Virus record (IMG/VR): IMGVR_UViG_3300005340_000003
Span: 1 to 64,000 of that record
Source of the DNA: a virus
Direction: 5' to 3' (one strand)
DNA: 64,000 nucleotides
Position numbers and translations under genes: made by a program
Notes under the pieces: generated by a model
Databases searched by the model: none
What the model was told of the DNA's origin: nothing
The model's input: only the letters and a program-made list of their open reading frames with translations
In this document: positions 34,975 through 41,526 of the stretch, piece by piece
Numbering within the stretch: position 1 is the stretch's first letter
How the letters are laid out: each line of letters starts with the position of its first letter

Positions 34975-35227
34975 AAGGTGCTCCGAAAATCTGGTGTTCC
35001 GGGGAGGCGAGGTGGGCCTGATAGTTTTTGATGTTCTCTTCGCGACGGCGGATTTCCCGAGTTGCCGCCGTTTGAATGGTGATGAGCGGGTAAATCACTT
35101 CCTTCGTGAAGTTCTCGCGGATGAAATCCACCTGAATTTTCCTGAGTTGCGTCGATGCCATCCGGAAACGGCGAACGGATCGCCTGAGTGCCCGGTGAAC
35201 CCGGTCGATGGGGGTGTGAGTGAACAT
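34955..35227 (-). CDS. Small basic helical protein, 90 aa
   Basis: From MFTHTPIDRVHRALRRSVRR, a long basic helix (about 5-60) and a polar C-terminus. The start at 35227 lies four bases after the stop of the gene above; a longer frame to 35395 would overlap that gene fully and is disfavoured. Not recognised. Confidence 0.55.
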   Translation of the reverse strand: MFTHTPIDRVHRALRRSVRRFRMASTQLRKIQVDFIRENFTKEVIYPLITIQTAATREIRRREENIKNYQAHLASPEHQIFGAPYVETLT

Positions 35228-35231
35228 CGTT

Positions 35232-35570
35232 TCAATCCGTTGGCCGAGCGACTTCGGCTGCTGTTCGCTGATCCAGTGTGTTTCCCGGCTCCGCATCAGG
35301 TTCCGGCGAAAAGTCCCGGTCATCCGAAGCTTCGGATTCGTTAGCTGCTCCGTCGCTGTTGACGCCGGTATCGTGTCCCTGTCTAGTTTTTGCATAACAT
35401 TTATTCCTTCGTTTTAGTTCGTCTGTCAGTGGCAGAATCATTCCGCACCGGCAGACAAAATTCTTCGGATCGGCTGCTCGTGTCAGCCATATTGGTTCGA
35501 TCTGTTCCACTTCGTTGTCTCCCATATCTAGTGACGCAATTTCGAGTCGCGTGCTGCTCTCCGCAACCAC
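35232..35570 (-). CDS. Zinc-ribbon-like protein, possibly the 3' part of a frameshifted gene
   Basis: Contains a globular half with LTRAADPKNFVCRCGMILPL (second half of a zinc ribbon, CRCG) and an acidic low-complexity tail. Possible starts are GTG 35570 or ATG 35525. The first CxxC expected for a ribbon (PCRGCG) lies in the overlapping frame at 35401-35622, so the two may be one gene split by a +1 frameshift near 35560. Confidence in the exact limits is low. Confidence 0.5.
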   Translation of the reverse strand: MVAESSTRLEIASLDMGDNEVEQIEPIWLTRAADPKNFVCRCGMILPLTDELKRRNKCYAKTRQGHDTGVNSDGAANESEASDDRDFSPEPDAEPGNTLDQRTAAEVARPTD

Positions 35571-35622
35571 GGCAAGGTTGCTGATTGCGGAGGGCTTTCC
35601 AGTTGATTTTCCTCAGTTGCAT
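35401..35622 (-). CDS. Overlapping ORF carrying the N-terminal CxxC of a zinc ribbon
   Basis: Starts with TAATG coupling to the gene above (35622): MQLRKINWKALRNQQPCRGC looks coding, but the last 40 residues (Thr/Arg/Ser-rich) look like out-of-frame translation. Moving one base forward after CRGCG joins it to the better-looking frame of 35232-35570. Either a frameshift, a sequence error or two overlapping genes. Confidence 0.4.
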   Translation of the reverse strand: MQLRKINWKALRNQQPCRGCGEQHATRNCVTRYGRQRSGTDRTNMADTSSRSEEFCLPVRNDSATDRRTKTKE

Positions 35623-35846
35623 TATTGGTGAGAGTCGGAGACTTCATCATACATCGAGGGGATAAAAACCTCGGGCGTTTCATTGAAACGCCAATTAGGT
35701 ATGATGTTCGCCCAGGACCAATTCTCCGCACCGTCAACATGGAGGAAAAATCCAGGTTTTTCTTTCGGCATTTCCGGATGATTGAGCGACAGCAAAAGCT
35801 TCTCGATCTCCGCCGCGATGTGTTGTTTTTCTGAGGTGCTGAACAT
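35622..35846 (-). CDS. Small conserved phage protein, 74 aa
   Basis: EKQHIAAEIEKLLLSLNHPE followed by MPKEKPGFFLHVDGAENWSW: a helix plus beta hairpin of a type found in other phages (recalled). Function unknown. TAATG coupling to the next gene. Confidence 0.7.
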   Translation of the reverse strand: MFSTSEKQHIAAEIEKLLLSLNHPEMPKEKPGFFLHVDGAENWSWANIIPNWRFNETPEVFIPSMYDEVSDSHQ

Positions 35847-35847
35847 A

Positions 35848-36072
35848 TTATTTTGAGGGTGCGCGGCAGATTGCTACGCCGTGCCCGGTTGAAACGATGA
35901 TGTAGGTGCTGCCGTCAATTTCGACTTTGCTTACTGTCAGGGACGAGGAAAATGTTTGCGACTGAGCCACGACCCGAATTTGCGCGTATTCCTCCGGCAG
36001 CTTCACGTCCGATTGAGGCGTGCAGCCGGCAGCGAGTGCCGCGATTAGTGCGAGGATTTTGATTTTCGTCAT
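35848..36072 (-). CDS. Small lipoprotein, 74 aa
   Basis: MTKIKILALIAALAAGCTPQ: basic start, hydrophobic core and lipobox LAAGC at 13-17, so Cys17 would be lipidated. The short mature part (to SKVEIDGSTYIIVSTGHGVA) is beta-rich. Start from the ATGA overlap at 36072. Envelope location is inferred; role unknown. Confidence 0.75.
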   Translation of the reverse strand: MTKIKILALIAALAAGCTPQSDVKLPEEYAQIRVVAQSQTFSSSLTVSKVEIDGSTYIIVSTGHGVAICRAPSK

Positions 36073-36404
36073 ACGAATTGAGTGGATACTACAGTGATGG
36101 TGACGGCGACACAACTTTGATTGAGACCGTCGCGGATAAATTTCGCGAGGCCGAGGATTTCGTGGGTTTTGTTGTCGGTGGTGAGAATCGACAAAATCCT
36201 CCCATCCTCACGGATGATGATCTTGTTCGGATCGACCCATCCGCCTCGGGTGTCGATCCAAGTGTAACCTCCGAAAAGCTCGCAGGCGAGTTTTTCGATT
36301 TGCTCTCGGAGCGACCACATTTCGTGCGTGGTCGTGTCGAGCAGATCGTTGTTCCTGTCGCGCTCGATGCCGAAGGTGATTTCAGCTTTGATGGATTGGC
36401 TCAT
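36069..36404 (-). CDS. Protein of unknown function, 111 aa
   Basis: MSQSIKAEITFGIERDRNND, a helix (HEMWSLREQIEKLACELFGG) and a beta C-terminus (SCVAVTITVVSTQFV). The start at 36404 is one base after the upstream stop; the longer frame is a shadow. Not recognised. Confidence 0.65.
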   Translation of the reverse strand: MSQSIKAEITFGIERDRNNDLLDTTTHEMWSLREQIEKLACELFGGYTWIDTRGGWVDPNKIIIREDGRILSILTTDNKTHEILGLAKFIRDGLNQSCVAVTITVVSTQFV

Positions 36405-36405
36405 A

Positions 36406-36774
36406 TTAAAAGGTCCAGTCGTCGCCGGCGATTGTCGGCATTCGATTCGCTTCTCGCACGTTGGCGGAAAAGTTCCACCAGTCTTCGATGGCGCGTTTGG
36501 CGACGGCAAGATGAGTGAGATACTTCCGGCTATCGATGACGGTAGCATCATAATACGGGTTCAGGAAGAATTCCCGAAATTGTTTGATGGCGGCGATTTT
36601 TTTGTCGGGCCGGATGTTTCCCAGGTGAGTAACGAACGGTGCCATTGCCTCGAAAAATCGGGCGACATCCGGATCGAGTGCCGAGGGGCTGATGATGTCC
36701 AGTTCGAAATTATCGATGCCGAGCTTCGTTGCGATGATGGCGTGGACTTCTGCGAGTGTGAGCGTGATTTTCAT
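36406..36774 (-). CDS. Protein of unknown function, 122 aa
   Basis: MKITLTLAEVHAIIATKLGI, then a mostly helical body containing KKIAAIKQFREFFLNPYYDA and an ending AIEDWWNFSANVREANRMPT. Start from the ATGA overlap with 36771. No motif recognised. Confidence 0.65.
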   Translation of the reverse strand: MKITLTLAEVHAIIATKLGIDNFELDIISPSALDPDVARFFEAMAPFVTHLGNIRPDKKIAAIKQFREFFLNPYYDATVIDSRKYLTHLAVAKRAIEDWWNFSANVREANRMPTIAGDDWTF

Positions 36775-37046
36775 TGGCGAGTCTTTCGAACGCTGACGAG
36801 GTTTTCCGCCGTGGCGACTCCGGGCGTTCCGAAACGACCGCCCATATTCAAGGCGACGTATCCGGGAGAAATGATGACTGCGCGTCCGGTGGCATTCTTC
36901 CATTCCTGGCCGTGCATGCCACGACCAGCCGGAACGAGGATTGTCACGCGGTCGCCTGGGCGGATGCTGGCGAGGTAGCGTTTCACGCTGGCGGCGTATT
37001 CACTGCCCATGCTCGCCGCGTCGGTCATTCGTTTTTCCAGTGTCAC
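36771..37046 (-). CDS. Small beta-barrel-like protein, 91 aa
   Basis: IRPGDRVTILVPAGRGMHGQ followed by ATGRAVIISPGYVALNMGGR resembles a small SH3/KOW-type barrel. I choose GTG 37046, which gives a GTGA overlap with the upstream stop, over the ATG at 37061. Nucleic-acid or protein binding is possible; unproven. Confidence 0.6.
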   Translation of the reverse strand: MTLEKRMTDAASMGSEYAASVKRYLASIRPGDRVTILVPAGRGMHGQEWKNATGRAVIISPGYVALNMGGRFGTPGVATAENLVSVRKTRQ

Positions 37047-37261
37047 GGATTCACCACGCATTCAATCTCAAAGTCTATGCTGTCTTTAAGAGCGCGGAGG
37101 CTTGGGCTGCCAACAATTTTCCTCCCACTGGGAAGCGTTGCACCCCATCGGTAGCAACGCACATACCCATTGGCGGCAATACCTGAACTAACAGTCCATC
37201 GGCTATCCGCCTTCACGCGGAGGCAAGGTTTTTTGAAAATTTCGCAGCCTTTGTATTTCAT
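37043..37261 (-). CDS. Small protein of unknown function, 72 aa
   Basis: MKYKGCEIFKKPCLRVKADS, then a beta-rich stretch (RCYRWGATLPSGRKIVG) and a helix. The ATG follows one base after the stop of a tiny ORF (37263-37316). Not recognised. Confidence 0.6.
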   Translation of the reverse strand: MKYKGCEIFKKPCLRVKADSRWTVSSGIAANGYVRCYRWGATLPSGRKIVGSPSLRALKDSIDFEIECVVNP

Positions 37262-37262
37262 G

Positions 37263-37316
37263 TTAGCCTTTCAGGTTGCGCCCGATGCTGGCGAGGAGTT
37301 GTTCGGCGGGGATCAT
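37263..37316 (-). CDS. Possible tiny peptide, 17 aa
   Basis: MIPAEQLLASIGRNLKG. It starts in an ATGA overlap with the gene above and is preceded by GGAGGTGCCCG, one of the few strong Shine-Dalgarno matches in the operon. It may be a real mini-protein or a re-initiation leader for 37043-37261. Confidence 0.35.
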   Translation of the reverse strand: MIPAEQLLASIGRNLKG

Positions 37317-37549
37317 CGGGCACCTCCGGTCACGCCGCAGGCGGCGAGAAAAATGTTGCGGTTGAATCGGGGATTGGCGTCGGAGAAAACGTCTGCGAGG
37401 CGGTTTGCCATCCGTTCGATGGTGAAAACCCGGGTGTTGCCCTCAGCAATAGACTGCCCGTCCTGGCCGGGGAGATTGCGAAGTTGAATCGCAGCGTCAT
37501 ATTGGTTCTTGATCGCTGCCGCCACTGCTACGAAGTCTTTTCTGCTCAT
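37313..37549 (-). CDS. Small conserved phage protein, 78 aa (first gene after promoter)
   Basis: MSRKDFVAVAAAIKNQYDAA and the C-terminal ANRLADVFSDANPRFNRNIF then LAACG are typical of a recurrent small phage protein (recalled), function unknown. The start at 37549 sits 18 bases after the leader hairpin of the promoter at 37568-37624. Confidence 0.75.
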   Translation of the reverse strand: MSRKDFVAVAAAIKNQYDAAIQLRNLPGQDGQSIAEGNTRVFTIERMANRLADVFSDANPRFNRNIFLAACGVTGGAR

Positions 37550-37567
37550 GATTTTTGTTTTTGTTTG

Positions 37568-37624
37568 GCCGGCGTTTATTCGCTGACCGTGGTTACAACA
37601 TATCAAAACCGCTGGAGTCTGCAA
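37568..37624 (-). promoter_or_regulatory. Promoter with AAUAAA-loop leader hairpin (copy 4)
   Basis: On the - strand: GTTGAAAATAGTTGTTGCAG with -35 TTGCAG at 37624-37619, 16-base spacer, TATGTT at 37602-37597, then CACG and the hairpin GUC-A-GCG, loop AAUAAA, CGC-C-GGC (37587-37568). It is followed by an A-rich leader to the ATG at 37549. The stem differs from the copy at 29627 at several positions with pairing kept (covariation). Confidence 0.75.
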
Positions 37625-37633
37625 CAACTATTT

Positions 37634-38254
37634 TCAACTTTCTTTGGCTGGTTGTAGAAGTCGTTGCTCAATAGACACTTGCATAACGTTGTCTGCGTTC
37701 GGAATAACTTTCCTCACCTCCGCGATGTCGCCGCAGCCGTAAACCAGGCTCGGATGTGACTTGTCGGCCTCAAACCAAGTGCTTACGACCGTTTTGGTTG
37801 AGTCGAGACTGAGAGGCTCGAAAATGATCGCCTGGGAAGTTCCCAAGCTACTCAGTTTCACAATGCCCTGAAATGCGTTCCGGACGAGGCTACGGGCGGT
37901 GTTGTTGACGATGGACATCAGTTGCGCCGGATTCTCCTTGGCGTTGCGTATAACCGATTCTGGAATGAATGCGGATACTTGCCATCCGATGCGGCCTCTA
38001 CCCGATGGGTCGCTGTTCTCAACACGGATTTGCATAACCTGGGAGCGCAGGTGTTGATAATCCTTTCCCCACTGTTTGATCTCTGCGTTTAAACGAACCT
38101 TTTGGGCGGAGCACCCGTGAAAACGAAAAGTCATCGCGTCGAGTTCCACCTGGAGGCGGATAACATTCGATTTGAGATTCTCGCACTCCGAGAAAAGGTC
38201 GCCGGTCCAGAAATTCCACAGCCAGCGGTGGAGTTTATGAAGAATGTTTTTCAC
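37634..38254 (-). CDS. Protein of unknown function with N-terminal coiled coil, 206 aa
   Basis: Trp-rich amphipathic start (KNILHKLHRWLWNFW), a helical region (about 20-75, with RLNAEIKQWGKDYQHLRSQV) and a C-terminal alpha/beta domain (90-206). GTG at 38254 is the first plausible start after the neighbouring gene and overlaps it by 20 bases. One GTTTAAAC at 38087-38094. Not recognised. Confidence 0.65.
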   Translation of the reverse strand: MKNILHKLHRWLWNFWTGDLFSECENLKSNVIRLQVELDAMTFRFHGCSAQKVRLNAEIKQWGKDYQHLRSQVMQIRVENSDPSGRGRIGWQVSAFIPESVIRNAKENPAQLMSIVNNTARSLVRNAFQGIVKLSSLGTSQAIIFEPLSLDSTKTVVSTWFEADKSHPSLVYGCGDIAEVRKVIPNADNVMQVSIEQRLLQPAKES

Positions 38255-38465
38255 TGAGGGTTTCTTTCGCGATGTTGTATGCGTTGGTGATGTTGGACGG
38301 GTAATCGGGTGTGGGGACTCCGATTTCTTTTTGGATTCTCTGGAGCGCGTCACGGAGTTTCAAATCCCGCCATCTCCACATCTCGCAACATTGGGAGGCG
38401 TGCGTCTCGGATACCCGTCGAATAATGTCCCGGATTTCTTCCAGTTCTTCAATGAAAGGTTTCAC
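38235..38465 (-). CDS. Small helical protein, 76 aa
   Basis: MKPFIEELEEIRDIIRRVSE, helical with a Cys pair (SQCCEMWRWRDLKL). Starts at GTG 38465 in a GTGA overlap. Function unknown. Confidence 0.6.
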   Translation of the reverse strand: MKPFIEELEEIRDIIRRVSETHASQCCEMWRWRDLKLRDALQRIQKEIGVPTPDYPSNITNAYNIAKETLSEKHSS

Positions 38466-38656
38466 GATTCGAATACGAGCGTCGTTTCCAATAATCGCTT
38501 AGTCCAGTCCTCGTCAACCCGGCGATAGACCTTGTGAAAATTGCGGGTGTCCTTCGACGGCCAATTGATGTCATCGTAATTGGCCCGCCATTTGGTTGAT
38601 CGTTCCTTGCATCCTTTGCCGGCACCTTGTAGGCCGATGTCGCGTGGGTTGCTCAT
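38462..38656 (-). CDS. Small protein of unknown function, 64 aa
   Basis: MSNPRDIGLQGAGKGCKERS, then a Trp/Arg-rich body (STKWRANYDDINWPSKDTRN). ATGA overlap upstream, GTGA overlap downstream. No motif recognised. Confidence 0.6.
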   Translation of the reverse strand: MSNPRDIGLQGAGKGCKERSTKWRANYDDINWPSKDTRNFHKVYRRVDEDWTKRLLETTLVFES

Positions 38657-38958
38657 ATTGCGTTGATTCGTTTAATGGTGAGTAATCGCCAGGAGGGATT
38701 CACGAAGGCCCGAGCGTCCGCTTTGTCTGAATAATACCCCGAGCGAAAAGTGCCAATCTCTGTATCGGCATATACGTTAGTCCAGGCATGAGAGAGTTTC
38801 GCGGGTGGAGCGATGCGGTATTTGAAGACGCTGAAGTTGATCGCCACGAGGGAACGTGGTGTGCGTATCCAGTGCTTTCCTCCGTCGATCCGTTTTCGCT
38901 GAACGTGGACCTGTTTGGAGAATGCCGCGATGATTTCCGAGACGTTGGTGAGTTGCAT
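38653..38958 (-). CDS. Protein of unknown function, 101 aa
   Basis: MQLTNVSEIIAAFSKQVHVQ; beta-rich middle (LVAINFSVFKYRIAPPAKLS) and a basic end. TGATG junction with the gene above. Not recognised. Confidence 0.6.
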   Translation of the reverse strand: MQLTNVSEIIAAFSKQVHVQRKRIDGGKHWIRTPRSLVAINFSVFKYRIAPPAKLSHAWTNVYADTEIGTFRSGYYSDKADARAFVNPSWRLLTIKRINAI

Positions 38959-39275
38959 CAGATTAGGCTTCCGCGTGATTCGGTGGCGACATGCTTCACT
39001 TGTTCCGGCGCGGGTTTGTTGTGCGCTTCAGCACGGCGAAAAATCGCCGACAGTCCGGTGACGAGCGGCTGGTATTCGTCGGTGGCGGCAAGCCATGTCG
39101 CGATGAATTCGTTGCCGTGCTGGAGGAAAAGTGTCGTCAGGTAATTTTGGAGCACTTCGATCTCTGCGGCTTTACCGGATCGCTCGATTGGGCTGGTGTT
39201 CGTTTCCTCAATCTTCGCGAGTGTGCGATACATTTCAACGACTGTCTGTCTGGTTAGGGGTGGTGCTGTTATCAT
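38958..39275 (-). CDS. Helical protein of unknown function, 105 aa
   Basis: TVVEMYRTLAKIEETNTSPI, then KAAEIEVLQNYLTTLFLQHG; all helical, with a basic C-terminus. ATGA-coupled upstream. No known motif. Confidence 0.6.
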   Translation of the reverse strand: MITAPPLTRQTVVEMYRTLAKIEETNTSPIERSGKAAEIEVLQNYLTTLFLQHGNEFIATWLAATDEYQPLVTGLSAIFRRAEAHNKPAPEQVKHVATESRGSLI

Positions 39276-39544
39276 GGTAGTGTGATGGTGAACCGAATGG
39301 GTTTGGTTGGTTGGCGGAGGTCGGTGCGTTCGATGAATTTTTGTGCTGTGCGCGGAAGCGGGACGAAGACATGTTCATTACCGATTTCAAATCGAAGTTT
39401 AGTCGTGAGAACCGATCCGAAAATTTTCCTCAGTTGTTCGTGGCATTTGATTGCCCGAGCTACCGGGCAACAAGAAGGGCTTTTAGGTGCTCCGAGACGA
39501 ATGCACGATTCCGTTACGTTGATGATGAATTTCTTCTTTTTCAT
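39272..39544 (-). CDS. Small conserved phage protein, 90 aa
   Basis: MKKKKFIINVTESCIRLGAP followed by KSPSCCPVARAIK matches the layout of a recurrent small phage protein (basic start, S-x-S/C-CPVA-AI motif, then a beta C-terminus), recalled rather than searched. Start from ATGA overlap at 39544. Function unknown. Confidence 0.7.
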   Translation of the reverse strand: MKKKKFIINVTESCIRLGAPKSPSCCPVARAIKCHEQLRKIFGSVLTTKLRFEIGNEHVFVPLPRTAQKFIERTDLRQPTKPIRFTITLP

Positions 39545-39855
39545 CGCACCTCCAAAAGTTCGATGCACTCAACTCGGTTAGGCGCGGCGTTGTCGTTCGC
39601 GTCCGCGAGGGAAGAGTGGATTTGAGGATCGGCGTCATCGGGATACACGTTCAGCCAGAATCTCCGGGGAGACCGCTTGATGCGATACCTGAATTCCTCG
39701 AACCAGAATTTGTCGCCTTTATCGAGGTCGCAGTATCCCTCGCCGGCTTTGTTTTCTGTGGCGGTGTATTCGACGGCTTCGCCGTTAAGAAAAGCCTTCA
39801 CCACTGCGGCGGCTTCGTCGGGTGTATTCGGCTGGTTGCGTTTTACGGTTTCCAT
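39541..39855 (-). CDS. YRIKPEP-type small phage protein, copy C (104 aa)
   Basis: N-terminal helix with DEAAAVVKAFLNGEAVEYTA, then FEEFRYRIKRSPRRFWLNVY and a C-terminal beta strand ending ECIELLEVR. Third member of the paralogous set with 12560-12862 and 17958-18269. It overlaps the upstream gene by 13 bases. Function unknown. Confidence 0.7.
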   Translation of the reverse strand: METVKRNQPNTPDEAAAVVKAFLNGEAVEYTATENKAGEGYCDLDKGDKFWFEEFRYRIKRSPRRFWLNVYPDDADPQIHSSLADANDNAAPNRVECIELLEVR

Positions 39856-40469
39856 ATTGTCACGGGTGCTGGTGTTGGTTTTTCGATGTTGTCGTAAATC
39901 GGCGTGGTGATCTCGGTCAGTGCTTCCAGGTTTGCGAGTCGCGTTTCGAGGTTTGCAAGTGAGTTGGTCAGCCGATCCTGGAGATATTTTATCGCTTCGT
40001 TGTCGAGGTTTGTGATCCGGAGTTCGAGTGCGTCGAGTCTTTCATCGAGGGAAAGTTTAGCGGGAGACGAGGGAGCGCACAACTTCTGTTTTGGTTGTGT
40101 GTCGTTAAGAAAATCGCCGAACGCGACGGCGAGTCGGGCGAGGAGAAAATTGGCGAGGGCTCCGCCGTTCTCTTCCTCATTCTGAGTATCGTAAGTCGCC
40201 TGGGCTTCGCTGTAGTTGTATTTGGGCGGGCCTTTGCGATACCGTTGAAAACGAAGGGACGCCATATCAGCGAAGCGCAAAGCCGATTGGTAGTCGTCAA
40301 TGTAGGCTAGGACGACCTGTGATCCGGCAATCGACATCTGAACGACGTAGCTGTTGCCAGCAGTGCGATACACGAAAAGGTTCCGCTTGAGCGGTATCGG
40401 TGCGTCCGAGAATTTAAGGTGGCGGGCTGATTTAATCAGGGATGCGGTTTGCGGATCGAGTTTTTTCAT
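39843..40469 (-). CDS. AP2-like DNA-binding protein with C-terminal coiled coil, 208 aa
   Basis: Residues 28-90 (SYVVQMSIAGSQVVLAYIDD, YQSALRFADMASLRFQRYRK, then YNYSEAQATYD) resemble the AP2-like fold common in phage HNH proteins. The HNH found in the neighbouring paralogue (40432-41055) is missing; instead there is a C-terminal coiled coil (about 140-190, DERLDALELRITNLDNEAIK). It may bind DNA without cutting. Overlaps the upstream gene by 38 bases. Confidence 0.65.
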   Translation of the reverse strand: MKKLDPQTASLIKSARHLKFSDAPIPLKRNLFVYRTAGNSYVVQMSIAGSQVVLAYIDDYQSALRFADMASLRFQRYRKGPPKYNYSEAQATYDTQNEEENGGALANFLLARLAVAFGDFLNDTQPKQKLCAPSSPAKLSLDERLDALELRITNLDNEAIKYLQDRLTNSLANLETRLANLEALTEITTPIYDNIEKPTPAPVTIWKP

Positions 40470-41055
40470 TGAGGTAATTGATTGCGGAGGATAGTTGATC
40501 GGTGGAATTGTTGAACGCTTTTATCCCCATGTGGCATGCGCGGCACAAAATACCGTTGTTGTCCGGATCGAATTTTGGTCGGAGGAATTCGGTAAAATCA
40601 TTCCGGCAGATGGCACACTTGCCGGTTTGTTTGCGGAATAACAGGGCGAAGTCTTCTTGCGTGATACCATACCTGGATTTCCGAATGCGGCCCGCATTTG
40701 ACGATATGCTGACCCTACGAATGTCAACGCCTGATTCGATTTTATCCAGGTGAGCCCGAATCTCTGGAATCTCTGCATCGATGGCGGCTTGCTCCTCGGA
40801 GAAGCACCAGAGAGGGAATTGTATCCGGTCGAGGAAACGAAAAGTGGCGGCATCCGCTAGACGGAATGCGGTCTCCAGGTGTTTGACGAATCCTATCGTG
40901 AGGGATTTCTTGGGATTGAATGTGATGGTCACGGACCAGATGTCGGGATAGGGAGATCGAAAAACGTTGTTTGCGGTTTGCCGTTTGCGGTCGGTGTTTG
41001 GCAGTTCAAGCTCTCTAACCTCAAACGCTGCTGGAGGACGAAGGATTTCTCGCAT
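40432..41055 (-). CDS. AP2-like/HNH (endonuclease VII-like) protein, 207 aa; first leftward gene
   Basis: N-terminal AP2-like region (35-90: WSVTITFNPKKSLTIGFVKH, HLETAFRLADAATFRFLDRI) followed by a zinc HNH module at about 130-200: YGITQEDFALLFRKQTGKCA, CAIC and LCRACHMG with a final AINYL helix. The canonical DH of endonuclease VII (VDHCH) is replaced by KFDPDNNG, so activity is uncertain. First gene leftward from the divergent hub. Confidence 0.78.
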   Translation of the reverse strand: MREILRPPAAFEVRELELPNTDRKRQTANNVFRSPYPDIWSVTITFNPKKSLTIGFVKHLETAFRLADAATFRFLDRIQFPLWCFSEEQAAIDAEIPEIRAHLDKIESGVDIRRVSISSNAGRIRKSRYGITQEDFALLFRKQTGKCAICRNDFTEFLRPKFDPDNNGILCRACHMGIKAFNNSTDQLSSAINYLNEKTRSANRIPD

Positions 41056-41123
41056 ATCCGAACAGTGCCACAGCTACAGGGAAAATGACAACTCTTTTTG
41101 TGTCGGACGTGGGAGGTTGGGTA

Positions 41124-41314
41124 TTACGATAGAAACAAGCCCCCCCAAAAAGGTAAGGATTAAGCTCGGTAGGTAGGTAAGCAGGAGTATTCCCTTAGAT
41201 ACACTTTAATATTATTTGTAAAAATTGATATATAAAGATAAAGGGTGGGAGACCCCCAGTTACCTACCTACCGAGTATCTCTAAGGGTTTTGGACCCCGA
41301 AGTTTCTATCGTAA
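41124..41314. repeat. Concentric inverted repeats around AT-rich centre (divergent hub)
   Basis: Outer arms TTACGATAGAAAC (41124-41136) and GTTTCTATCGTAA (41302-41314), 13/13 paired; inner arms CTCGGTAGGTAGGTAA (41165-41180) and TTACCTACCTACCGAG (41260-41275), 16/16 paired. Both pairs share one centre near 41219-41220, in an AT-rich core (about 41195-41245). A further off-centre pair is CCCTTAGATAC (41192-41202) and GTATCTCTAAGGG (41275-41287). It lies between the leftward and rightward gene blocks, so it is a candidate replication origin, partition or divergent control site. Confidence 0.85.
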
Positions 41315-41370
41315 GGTCGCAACACCGTTTTTTCAGTGGCGCTTTTCAGCGCCGGGGATCACATCTTTTC

Positions 41371-41526
41371 GTGAGAGAGAACGAGACTGACCTTTTCTCG
41401 GGCCTACCGTCCGAGGACGTAAAACGCCTCAACCGCCAAGCCCGACAGGAGCGCCGGCAGAAAGCCAGGGAAGAATGGAAACGAAAGAACCTCCAACGTT
41501 TGCCGGATTCGAGAGATATGAAGTAA
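41371..41526 (+). CDS. Possible small basic protein, 51 aa
   Basis: From GTG 41371: RENETDLFSGLPSEDVKRLN then a strongly basic helix RQARQERRQKAREEWKRKN. The frame is open further left into the palindrome, but that part does not look coding. Overlaps 41475-41747 by 52 bases in another frame. Weakly supported. Confidence 0.4.
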   Translation: MRENETDLFSGLPSEDVKRLNRQARQERRQKAREEWKRKNLQRLPDSRDMK

